Assembly: GCF_017498545.1 (NCBI RefSeq)
Contig: NZ_CP071793.1
Span: forward strand, 5,853,001 to 5,917,000
From: Sulfidibacter corallicola
GTDB lineage: Bacteria > Acidobacteriota > Holophagae > Acanthopleuribacterales > Acanthopleuribacteraceae
Length of the DNA stretch: 64,000 nucleotides
Reading direction: 5' to 3'
Below are positions 54,754 to 62,971 of this stretch, piece by piece. Both the position numbers and the translations under genes were made by a program. The first letter of the stretch is position 1, and the number at the start of each line of letters is the position of its first letter. The notes under the pieces were generated by a model that saw only the letters and a program-made list of their open reading frames with translations, had not been told where the DNA came from and searched no databases.

Positions 54754-55518
54754 TCACACCACCGGCAGGTGCTCGGCTTCGTAGCGGGCCACGAATCGCG
54801 CGTAGTTCTCCAAGCGACGATGGGCCTGGAAGAAAGTGATCATGCTCTTGAAACGGTCGTCCTTCTGTAGTTTGGGCTTGATCAGCTTCAGTAGCGCCTT
54901 GTTCTCGCGTCGACCTTCCGCCGCCCTCATTCGGCCCTTCTCGTCCACCAGGAGCGCGCGCTCGTCGCCGCCTTTGCTCTTCAGGTTGACGAACAGGTTG
55001 TAGCAGTAGCACTCGGGATCCTTGCAGGTATCCACCATGAACTGCCAGCGGGTGGCCTTGCCCTTGTCGTGACTGACCACCTCGCCCAAGCACCCATTGG
55101 CCGGATCGGCGCCGTCCAACAATAGCTCGGTGGGCACCATGATCGGCTTTTCGAGGTCGTAGCCGGTTTCGACAAGGATCATCTTGCGGCGCAGGTACAC
55201 GAGGTGCAGGTAGCGCTGTTGGAATTCCTCGGTGCCCTCGGCGATTTTGAAGACCTGGGCCACCTCGTCCGGCAGGGGCTGGTGCTTTTCGTCGTGCCAC
55301 TCGCGCTCGCCGGTGTACCAGGTGCTCTTGCGCTGGTGCTGGGTGAGCCAGTCCATCTGGATGTTGTCGCAATGGCACTTGGGATCGCCGCACACGCGGG
55401 CGTGCAACTGGAACAACAGCGAGCCATCCTCGAAGTCGACCGAAAAGAATCCCAAGTTGTACGTGCTCTCGCGATCGACCTCCGCCAGCTCGATGTGGAC
55501 CTTCTTGGTTTCTTGCAT
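54754..55518 (-). CDS. unknown protein with duplicated CxDPxCxC motif
   Basis: 254 residues. The start codon follows the icmF stop directly, so the gene is in the same operon. I do not recognise the family. Two similar segments are visible: VCGDPKCHCDN near residue 45 and TCKDPECYCYN near residue 165, each followed by a strand, so the protein looks like two copies of a roughly 100-residue unit. Six cysteines plus Asp suggest metal or Fe-S binding. It has no signal peptide or membrane helix. A link to the mutase or its cofactor is only inferred from position. Confidence 0.75.
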   Translation of the reverse strand: MQETKKVHIELAEVDRESTYNLGFFSVDFEDGSLLFQLHARVCGDPKCHCDNIQMDWLTQHQRKSTWYTGEREWHDEKHQPLPDEVAQVFKIAEGTEEFQQRYLHLVYLRRKMILVETGYDLEKPIMVPTELLLDGADPANGCLGEVVSHDKGKATRWQFMVDTCKDPECYCYNLFVNLKSKGGDERALLVDEKGRMRAAEGRRENKALLKLIKPKLQKDDRFKSMITFFQAHRRLENYARFVARYEAEHLPVV

Positions 55519-58500
55519 CTACATGTTCCTCCGGTATTGGCCGCCCACGGTGTACAGCAGTCCCGAGATCTGGCCCAGGGAGCAGTAGCGCGTCGCTTCG
55601 AGCAGAGGGCGGAACATGTTGCGATGGTGAATCGCGGCGTCCTTGACCCGGTGCAGGTGATCGGGGCATCGATCGGCGAAGAACTTCTGGAAATTGGCCA
55701 GGTAGGAGATCTGTTGCTCCTTCTCGTCCTCGGTGGAGCGAATCAGCTCGAGCGAGCCCTCCGCCGTGTCCTCGGCATTGGGATTGAGGAAGGTGTTGAC
55801 GCCGATGATCGGCAGCTTACCGTTGTGCTTCAGTTCCTCGTAGTAGAGTGATTCTTCCTGGATTTTGCCCCGTTGGTACTGGGTTTCCATGGCGGAAAGC
55901 ACGCCGCCGCGCTCGGAGATGCGGTTGAATTCGGAAAGAATGGCTTCTTCCACCAGCTCGGTCAGTTCTTCGATGATGAAGGCGCCCTGCAGCGGGTTCT
56001 CGTTTTTGGCGAGGCCCAGTTCGCGGTTGATGATCAACTGAATCGCCATCGCGCGCCGCACCGAGGCTTCGGTGGGCGTGGTGATCGCCTCGTCGTAGGC
56101 GTTGGTGTGCAGCGAGTTGCAGTTGTCGTAGATGGCGTAGAGGGCCTGCAGGGTGGTGCGGATGTCGTTGAAGTCGATTTCCTGGGCGTGCAGCGAGCGG
56201 CCGCTGGTCTGGATGTGGTACTTCAGCTTTTGGCTGCGGCTGTTGCCGCCGTAGCGGCGCTCCATGGCCACCGACCAGATGCGGCGCGCGACCCGGCCGA
56301 TGACGGCGTATTCGGGATCGATGCCGTTGGAGAAAAAGAAGCTCAGGTTGGGTGCGAAATCGTTGATGTCCATGCCGCGCGACAGGTAGTACTCGACGAA
56401 GGTGAACCCGTTGGCCAGGGTGAAGGCCGCCTGGGAAATGGGGTTGGCGCCGGCCTCGGCGATGTGGTAACCGCTGATCGAGACGCTGTAGTAGTTGCGA
56501 ACCCCGTTTTCGATGAAGAATTCCTGCACGTCGCCCATCAATTTCAGGGCGAATTCGGTGGAGAAGATGCAGGTGTTCTGGGCCTGGTCTTCCTTGAGGA
56601 TGTCGGCTTGAACCGTGCCGCGAACCGAACGGAACACGTCGGTACTGATTTTCGTGTAGGTCTCGGGATCGACGGTTTCCACACCGGGAATACCCAGCAA
56701 ACCGAGACCGAACCCGCGATCGGACGTCGCGTCGTAGGCCATGCCTTCGTAGTAGGGACGCTCGAGACCTTTCTGGTCGTAGCGGCCGTACCATTCCTCG
56801 CGAACCGCTTCCAGCCGACCCTGTTGCTGCAGATGACGCTCGATCTGTTGATCGATGGCCGCATTCATATAGAAGCCAAGAATGATCGGGGCGGGGCCGT
56901 TGATGGTCATCGACACGGATGTCTTGGGATCGCAGAGGTCGAAGCCGCTGTACAACTTTTTCATGTCGTCCAGGTTGCAGATCGAGACGCCCGAGTTGCC
57001 GATCTTGCCGTAGATGTCGGGGCGCCGGGCGGGGTCGTCCCCGTAGAGCGTGACCGAATCGAAGGCGGTCGAAAGGCGTTTGGCGGGCTGTTCCTTGGAG
57101 ACGTAGTGGAACCGGCGGTTCGTGCGTTCGGGCGTGCCCTCGCCCGCGAACATGCGGGTGGGGTCTTCGCCTTGACGTTTGAAAGGGAACACCCCGGCCG
57201 TGTAGGGAAAACTACCCGGTACGTTTTCCAGCAGCAGCCACAGGAGTTGGTCGCCCCAGTCCTGGTAGCGGGGCAGGGAGACCTTGGGGATCTTGGTGCC
57301 GGATAGCGAAGTGGTGAACAGGGTGTTGCGGATTTCCTTGTCGCGAATCTTGGTCACCAACTCGTCGCCGCGATAGGCTTCGCGGGCGGCCGGAAAGGCT
57401 TCCAGCAGTTTGCGGCAGCGCGGATCGAGTTTGGCCTGGTCGTATTGATATTGTTGTTCGAGGCTGTCGATCGCGTGCTGGTAGTCGGGCGGGCTCAAAT
57501 CCACCTGGCCGGTACCGTCCGCGGCCGAGATGTTCAGGTCCGTCTGCTGCATGCGCGCACGCAGGCTGTCGATGCTGCCGCGCAGTTGGTACAGGGTGCG
57601 GGCGATGGCCGCCTGCGCCTCGGCCCAGGCCTTGTAGCCCCGCACGGTTTCGGTGATCTCGGCGAGATAGCGCTGGCGCTCGCCGGGAATGATCGGCGCT
57701 TTTTCCGGGATGCCCATGCGCGCCATCTCCGGCAGCGGCCACGAGAGCCCACACTTTTCGTTGAGCATCTTCACCAGCGCGTGGAACATGCGGTTGGTAC
57801 CCTTGTCGTTGAATTGCGAGGCGATGGTCGCGTGGATCGGCAGGCTGTCGTCGTCGCGGTCGAACCAGCCGCGGTTGCGCTTGAACTGTTTGCGGATGTC
57901 GCGGAAGGCGTCTTCCGAGCCGCGCTTCTCGAATTTGTTGAGCACGACCATGTCGGCCAAGTCCAACATGTCGATCTTCTCGAGCTGGGTCGCGGCACCG
58001 TATTCGTTGGTCATGACGTAGACCGAGAAATCCACCAGATCCACGATTTCCGAATCGGCCTGCCCGATCCCCGCCGTCTCCACGACGATCAGGTCGTATT
58101 CGGCCTCTTTCAGTAACTCGACCGCGCTGACCAGACATTCGCTGGTGGCGCGGTTGCTGGCCCGCGTGGCCAGCGAGCGCATGAAGACCTGGGGATGGCC
58201 CGAAGGATCGGCGCAGGCCACGGCGTTCATGCGGATGCGGTCGCCCAGGAGCGCTCCGCCGGTGCGTCGCTTGGAGGGGTCCACCGAAATGATGGCCATT
58301 TTCTTGTCGGCGTAGTGGTCGATGAAGCGGCGCACGATCTCGTCGGTCAACGACGACTTACCCGCACCGCCGGTCCCGGTGATGCCGACCACGGGCACCC
58401 GCTTGTCGGAGGTGGCGCCCTCCCGGCGACCCAGCTCCAGCTCGGTGATCTGACGGGCGAGGCGGTTCACCGGTGTGCCCGAATCTCCCAACGGAATGTG

Positions 58501-58980
58501 CGTGGGGTCGAAATCGCATTCGGCCAACATGTACTCGATCATGCCCACCAGACCCATCTTGGCGCCGTCCTCCGGCGAAAAGATGCGCGTGACGCCGTAG
58601 TCGTGGAGCTCCTTGATTTCCTCGGGCACGATGACGCCGCCCCCGCCGCCGAACAATTTGATTTGGGGGGCACCACGCTCGCGCAGCAAGTCGTACATGA
58701 ACTTGAAATATTCCATGTGGCCGCCCTGGTAGGAACTGACGGCGATGCCCTGGGCGTCTTCCTGAATGGCGGCGTCCACGATTTCACCCACCGAGCGGTT
58801 GTGCCCCAGGTGAATGACCTCCGCGCCCAGCGACTGCAAAATGCGGCGCATGATGTTGATCGAAGCGTCGTGTCCGTCGAAAAGCGATGCCGCCGTGACA
58901 AAGCGGATCTTGTTCTTCCAGCGCGTGCCGGATTCGGCGTGTTGACTGCCTTTCGCGGTTTCGGCCACGGGTGTCGTCAT
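55519..58980 (-). CDS. icmF: fused isobutyryl-CoA mutase (IcmF), adenosylcobalamin-dependent
   Basis: 1,153 residues from the ATG at 58980, with GGGGAGGGGG upstream. Domains in order: a B12-binding Rossmann domain with DGHDASINI (cobalt-ligand His37), a MeaB/MeaI-like GTPase chaperone domain with the P-loop GTGGAGKS at 202-209, a linker, and the acyl-CoA mutase TIM barrel toward the C-terminus (AYDATSDRGFGLGLLGIPGVET, NSLHTNAYDEA). The fused order small domain-GTPase-large domain is that of IcmF. It interconverts isobutyryl- and butyryl-CoA. It lies divergent to a ferredoxin gene. Confidence 0.93.
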   Translation of the reverse strand: MTTPVAETAKGSQHAESGTRWKNKIRFVTAASLFDGHDASINIMRRILQSLGAEVIHLGHNRSVGEIVDAAIQEDAQGIAVSSYQGGHMEYFKFMYDLLRERGAPQIKLFGGGGGVIVPEEIKELHDYGVTRIFSPEDGAKMGLVGMIEYMLAECDFDPTHIPLGDSGTPVNRLARQITELELGRREGATSDKRVPVVGITGTGGAGKSSLTDEIVRRFIDHYADKKMAIISVDPSKRRTGGALLGDRIRMNAVACADPSGHPQVFMRSLATRASNRATSECLVSAVELLKEAEYDLIVVETAGIGQADSEIVDLVDFSVYVMTNEYGAATQLEKIDMLDLADMVVLNKFEKRGSEDAFRDIRKQFKRNRGWFDRDDDSLPIHATIASQFNDKGTNRMFHALVKMLNEKCGLSWPLPEMARMGIPEKAPIIPGERQRYLAEITETVRGYKAWAEAQAAIARTLYQLRGSIDSLRARMQQTDLNISAADGTGQVDLSPPDYQHAIDSLEQQYQYDQAKLDPRCRKLLEAFPAAREAYRGDELVTKIRDKEIRNTLFTTSLSGTKIPKVSLPRYQDWGDQLLWLLLENVPGSFPYTAGVFPFKRQGEDPTRMFAGEGTPERTNRRFHYVSKEQPAKRLSTAFDSVTLYGDDPARRPDIYGKIGNSGVSICNLDDMKKLYSGFDLCDPKTSVSMTINGPAPIILGFYMNAAIDQQIERHLQQQGRLEAVREEWYGRYDQKGLERPYYEGMAYDATSDRGFGLGLLGIPGVETVDPETYTKISTDVFRSVRGTVQADILKEDQAQNTCIFSTEFALKLMGDVQEFFIENGVRNYYSVSISGYHIAEAGANPISQAAFTLANGFTFVEYYLSRGMDINDFAPNLSFFFSNGIDPEYAVIGRVARRIWSVAMERRYGGNSRSQKLKYHIQTSGRSLHAQEIDFNDIRTTLQALYAIYDNCNSLHTNAYDEAITTPTEASVRRAMAIQLIINRELGLAKNENPLQGAFIIEELTELVEEAILSEFNRISERGGVLSAMETQYQRGKIQEESLYYEELKHNGKLPIIGVNTFLNPNAEDTAEGSLELIRSTEDEKEQQISYLANFQKFFADRCPDHLHRVKDAAIHHRNMFRPLLEATRYCSLGQISGLLYTVGGQYRRNM

Positions 58981-59271
58981 GACGTTCCCCCTCCCCTTGG
59001 TTTGTGTCCCAAACCCGCATTCTAGCGCATGCGGCGAAGCCCCGCCAGTACCGGTGGCGTTTGGCCGCGATGGGCCGATCACCCTTGTCCCGCCACCGTT
59101 TTACGAGGGGACCGGGCTTCCCGTGCTTGCCCGCGACTGCCGGCTCCGGCTAGACTGGAGAGCGGGGCGATCCCTGGTCGGAACCGGTCGATTTCGCCCT
59201 CACTTCATCCTGTCGCGAACCTCAACCGAAACAATCGGTTCCGTCGACGGGCGACCTCATGGGAAGCGTGC

Positions 59272-59925
59272 ATGGCCAGCCAGGACCCCCACAATCGCCG
59301 CGGTTTCTTGGGCGAGTTTTTTTCCGTTTTTCGCAAGGGGATCAGTAACCAGGTGGACCGCAAGCTCGGCAAAATGCTCGATGCGCCGATTCGACCTCCT
59401 GGCGCCTTGGAGGAAATCGAGTTTCTGGCGACCTGTACGCGCTGTTCGGCCTGCATCGAGGTCTGCCCCTATTCCGCCATCAAGCGCCAGCCGATCGAAT
59501 CCGGTCTGAGTGCCAACGCACCGTTCATCCAGCCGGACGAGCAGGCCTGCCGCCTCTGCGACGATTTTCCCTGCATCGGCGCCTGCGAACCCGGCGCCCT
59601 ACGACCACTGCCCGACGGTCGCGTCGACATGGGACACGCGGTGGTGCGCGAGTCCTTCTGTCAGACCTACGAAGACAAGGTCTGCACCCTTTGTTACGAC
59701 GCCTGCCCCTACCCCGAGCAGGCGATCGTCATCGGCGACGATTTCCATCCCCAAGTGCTCGAGGCCTGCGTGGGGTGCGGTCTGTGCGAGCAACACTGCC
59801 CGGTGCATCCTTCGGGAATCAAGGTGGAGAGCCCGGTGCGGCTCCGCGCCAAAAAGGTGGAACGGGAAACCTACTTCGGGTGGTTCGATGCCCGCGAGGA
59901 CGCATCGCCGCCGAAAGAGAAGTGA
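59272..59925 (+). CDS. multi-[4Fe-4S] ferredoxin-type protein
   Basis: 217 residues from the ATG at 59272 (GGAAG upstream). Four Cys clusters are visible: CTRCSACIEVCP, CRLCDDFPCIGAC, CTLCYDACP and CVGCGLCEQHCP, enough for up to four [4Fe-4S] centres, as in NapF/NapG/MauM-like proteins. There is no clear signal peptide; a basic N-terminal stretch (residues 9-32) is not membrane-spanning. It probably transfers electrons between cytoplasmic partners. It starts 291 bases divergently from icmF, which might share control, but no oxidoreductase lies beside it. Confidence 0.88.
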   Translation: MASQDPHNRRGFLGEFFSVFRKGISNQVDRKLGKMLDAPIRPPGALEEIEFLATCTRCSACIEVCPYSAIKRQPIESGLSANAPFIQPDEQACRLCDDFPCIGACEPGALRPLPDGRVDMGHAVVRESFCQTYEDKVCTLCYDACPYPEQAIVIGDDFHPQVLEACVGCGLCEQHCPVHPSGIKVESPVRLRAKKVERETYFGWFDAREDASPPKEK

Positions 59926-60054
59926 ACGCGCGAAGCCCATGCGGTAGGGATGTGGTGCGAACGGGGCGCCCCCGCCAAAGTTATGGCGGCGACGCCGTTC
60001 GCGATGTTGCGGGCACGCCCTGTCGGCGCGCCGCTCTGGTTCTCGTGGCCGGGT

Positions 60055-62139
60055 TCAGTAGTTGTAGCTCGCCTTGAGCTGGTACTCGAAGCCGCGGTTG
60101 AGCACGTTTTCCGGAGCCAGGACGGGCGAGAATCCCGGGCTGTACCATTCTTCGTCGGTGAGGTTGAACAGTGTCAGCTCCAAGTCCAGGTGGGGGACCA
60201 GGTCGCGCAGGCGACCATGGGCCGAAAGCACCGTCGAACCGTCCATTTCCACGTTTTCCACCGTGAACGCCGGCGTCAGCGACTGAATCAGCCGTGAGCC
60301 GTGGTAGAAACCGGAAAGGCTGATCAACCCGCGTTTGCCGAATTCATGCGAGAACGACAGGGTGGCTTTGTGTTCCGGAGAGAACAGGCGCCGGTTGCCC
60401 TCGTGATCCTCCGATTTCACGTAGGCGTAGCCCAGCCGCAGGTTGGTGCCGCGCACGATGCGCCATTGGGTGTCCAGTTCCACGCCATAGTCGTTGTCGC
60501 CGTCCTCACCGTTGAAATAGGACTGGGCGGTGTCGAACGAGAATGCCTGTTTGATCAGGTCCTGGTAGTAGCTGTAGAACGTGGAGACGGTAATCGAGAA
60601 CTGGGGTCCGGCCGACCAATAGACACTGGTTTCGACCGTATCGATGGTTTGGGCCTTCAGGTCCGGGTTGCCAAGGGCGTTGGGAAGATTGCGGGTATAG
60701 AGCTCGCTGAACGTGGGTGCGCGGAAGGCCCGTCCGTAGAGCAGTTTGAGGACCCACACTTCACTGAGGTTGTAGACGGCGGCGAGTCGTGGGTTGATCG
60801 AATCGCCGAAGTCGTTGTAATCGTCGTAGCGAATCCCGGCCGTAATGCCCCACTTGCTGTTGGGATACCAGGTGTCCTGGATGTAGATGCTGCGAATGTC
60901 GCGGTCTTGTTTGTCCACGAACGCCGCATCGCCTTCCTGGACGAGCCAGTCATCGCCGGTGACGTGGTTGCCCAAAATGATGTCGCGAATGGTGAAATTG
61001 AAAATCAAGTTCGAATCCACCAGGCGATCGCGGGCGACGACCGCACCGGTGATGAATTCGTGATCGCCCTTGATGTAGTTCAAACGTACTTCGAACTCCG
61101 CGTTGTCCATTTCGTGGTTGGGGCCGCCCATCCAGCCTTCGTTCAGGACGACGCCGGCCACGTTCACCCCTTCCGGAGCGATGAAGTAGGCCTGTTCGTT
61201 TTCACTGCGGTTGTAACGCATGGCCGCCGACAGGGTCAGGGCCTTGTTGACTTCCCAATCGTAATTGGCCTGTACACGGGTCATTTCGCTGTCGTCGCGA
61301 TTGGTTTCCAGCAACGGGTTTTCCCATTCATGGCTGAAGAAACCCCAGGGCATGAAGCTGTCCATTTCGCGCTTGAACCAATCCACTTGGAAGTTGAGGT
61401 TCTCGAAACCCAGCTTGACGCCCACGTCGAGTTGCTCTTCGATGGGATCCTGGATCGCCGGCACTTGCCCCGGCAGGCGGAAAAAGGCCTGGCTGTACTG
61501 GTAATCCTCGCCGTCGTCCGTGCGCGTGTTGGCGGTTACCAGGCCGCGCAGCTTCCCGCTGTTCCAGCGCATGCTCACGCCGGCTTCGACCGCCTCGAAG
61601 CTACCGCCCGCGATCGACAGCCGTTGCTTGTCCGTGGTTTCGTACTTGGATGAAATGATGTTGATGACCCCGACGAAGGCGTTGGAGCCGAACAACGTGG
61701 AGCCCGGTCCGCGAATGATCTCGATGCGGTCGATGTGGTTCAGGCTCAGGTCTTTCACCAACTGGAGACCACCTCCGGAGAAGACGTCGTTGAGGCGTTG
61801 TCCGTCGAGCAGGACCAAAATGTCCTCGCCGAATTCAGTGGTTCGGCCGCGAATGCCCAAGGTCGTGTGGGTACCGAATAAAATGCTCCGATTGGCCTCG
61901 ATGCCGATGGAGTAGTTGAGGATTTCGGAAAGATAACGAGCACCGCTTCGTTCAATTTCAGATCGAGAAATAATGGTGATGATACCGGGCGCCTTGAGAG
62001 GGGTCGATTTGGATTTGAACAGCATGGTGACTTCTGTAGCGAGGATGTCCTCGATGGTCATCTTGTCGTAGTTCTGGGCCGAGAGGTTAAGACTGGCAAA
62101 CAGAACAATCCCGAGAATCCCGCAAAACTGGCGAAACAT
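60055..62139 (-). CDS. TonB-dependent receptor
   Basis: 694 residues. The ATG at 62139 follows GGAGG and starts a signal peptide ending near NLSAQ. A plug domain follows (MTIEDILATEVTMLFKSK, LGIRGRTTEFGEDILVLLDG, IEIIRGPGSTLFGSNAF), then a barrel of about 550 residues that ends in KASYNY with an aromatic last residue, typical of outer-membrane proteins. It resembles colicin I/vitamin B12-type receptors at the plug, but the ligand is unknown. The gene faces the ferredoxin gene tail-to-tail. Confidence 0.9.
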   Translation of the reverse strand: MFRQFCGILGIVLFASLNLSAQNYDKMTIEDILATEVTMLFKSKSTPLKAPGIITIISRSEIERSGARYLSEILNYSIGIEANRSILFGTHTTLGIRGRTTEFGEDILVLLDGQRLNDVFSGGGLQLVKDLSLNHIDRIEIIRGPGSTLFGSNAFVGVINIISSKYETTDKQRLSIAGGSFEAVEAGVSMRWNSGKLRGLVTANTRTDDGEDYQYSQAFFRLPGQVPAIQDPIEEQLDVGVKLGFENLNFQVDWFKREMDSFMPWGFFSHEWENPLLETNRDDSEMTRVQANYDWEVNKALTLSAAMRYNRSENEQAYFIAPEGVNVAGVVLNEGWMGGPNHEMDNAEFEVRLNYIKGDHEFITGAVVARDRLVDSNLIFNFTIRDIILGNHVTGDDWLVQEGDAAFVDKQDRDIRSIYIQDTWYPNSKWGITAGIRYDDYNDFGDSINPRLAAVYNLSEVWVLKLLYGRAFRAPTFSELYTRNLPNALGNPDLKAQTIDTVETSVYWSAGPQFSITVSTFYSYYQDLIKQAFSFDTAQSYFNGEDGDNDYGVELDTQWRIVRGTNLRLGYAYVKSEDHEGNRRLFSPEHKATLSFSHEFGKRGLISLSGFYHGSRLIQSLTPAFTVENVEMDGSTVLSAHGRLRDLVPHLDLELTLFNLTDEEWYSPGFSPVLAPENVLNRGFEYQLKASYNY

Positions 62140-62971
62140 GCGCCCTCCTTCGACGGAAAGTGGTGGCACCCAGGCACTCACGATTACCCACGAACCACGG
62201 ATACCCTTTTTGTGGTTGCTTGTGAAGCTGGGTTAAAAAAGGCTTTCGGGTTAATTACAACAGTGATTTCAACATGAAACCATTAATTTTGAAGTATGGT
62301 TGTAATATCTTGGTAAAAAAATGGCATGTCAAGGAAAAACAATGGGATCTGAGGCGTTCTACTAACGAGACTCGTGCTACATCCGTTGTGTCGCATGGGG
62401 TTATCCATAACATGTCACTTTGGTGGTCGTGAAGAACGATCCGTCTAATTGGCCTCTGTTTGATCGCTTTTTGACGGACCTAAGTGGGTTAAGTGACATT
62501 TTATTGTGTTTTGTTTCTTTTGTTTGGTCAATTTTTTCTTGAAAAATAGATAGGCAGACATTACCTTGAGCATCATGCCGACAGACAATTCGCGACATGA
62601 GGAAAAACAGGCAATGGAGCGATTTCATGAAAATTCCGATAGGCAATGGGATAGGGGAAATTAAAATTTCTGTGATCTGCGATATATTTCCCGTTTGATT
62701 GTCCGCCTTTTTTTCGCTCGCATGTTCCTGGACATCGAACTGTGAGAACGGTCCCTTGAAAAAACGTGTCCTCGTCCTTGACCTTACTATCCTCCGCCCG
62801 TTCCCGAGCCCCCGGGGTTTTCGGAGATGGGTGTCCTGTCCTTTGGTGGGGGGTCGCCTCCCACTACCCATCGCTAGTCCGAAATCCCCTGACGGGGTTG
62901 TTTTTTAACCCGATTGACTTCGCACGAAGCGAGTCGAGCGCTTCGTTGCGGATTTGGACTGGAGCATTGTT
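62140..62971. other. AT-richer intergenic region before FAAL gene
   Basis: 832 bases, clearly AT-richer than the surrounding DNA, between divergent genes. A 156-codon frame on the minus strand (62401-62871) has random composition and no ribosome site. A short hairpin with a T-tract lies at 62886-62906. Two promoters are expected; I cannot pinpoint them. Confidence 0.5.
62886..62906 (+). terminator. possible small terminator or attenuator hairpin
   Basis: A 4-bp GC stem (62886-62889 with 62894-62897) and a 4-base loop are followed by TTGTTTTTT. It is compact and only weakly supported, and lies 65 bases upstream of the FAAL start. Confidence 0.3.

Noticed and set aside
62401..62871. A 156-codon frame on the minus strand upstream of FAAL.
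   Set aside because: Composition is random, there is no Shine-Dalgarno and no recognised motif; it lies in AT-rich intergenic DNA.
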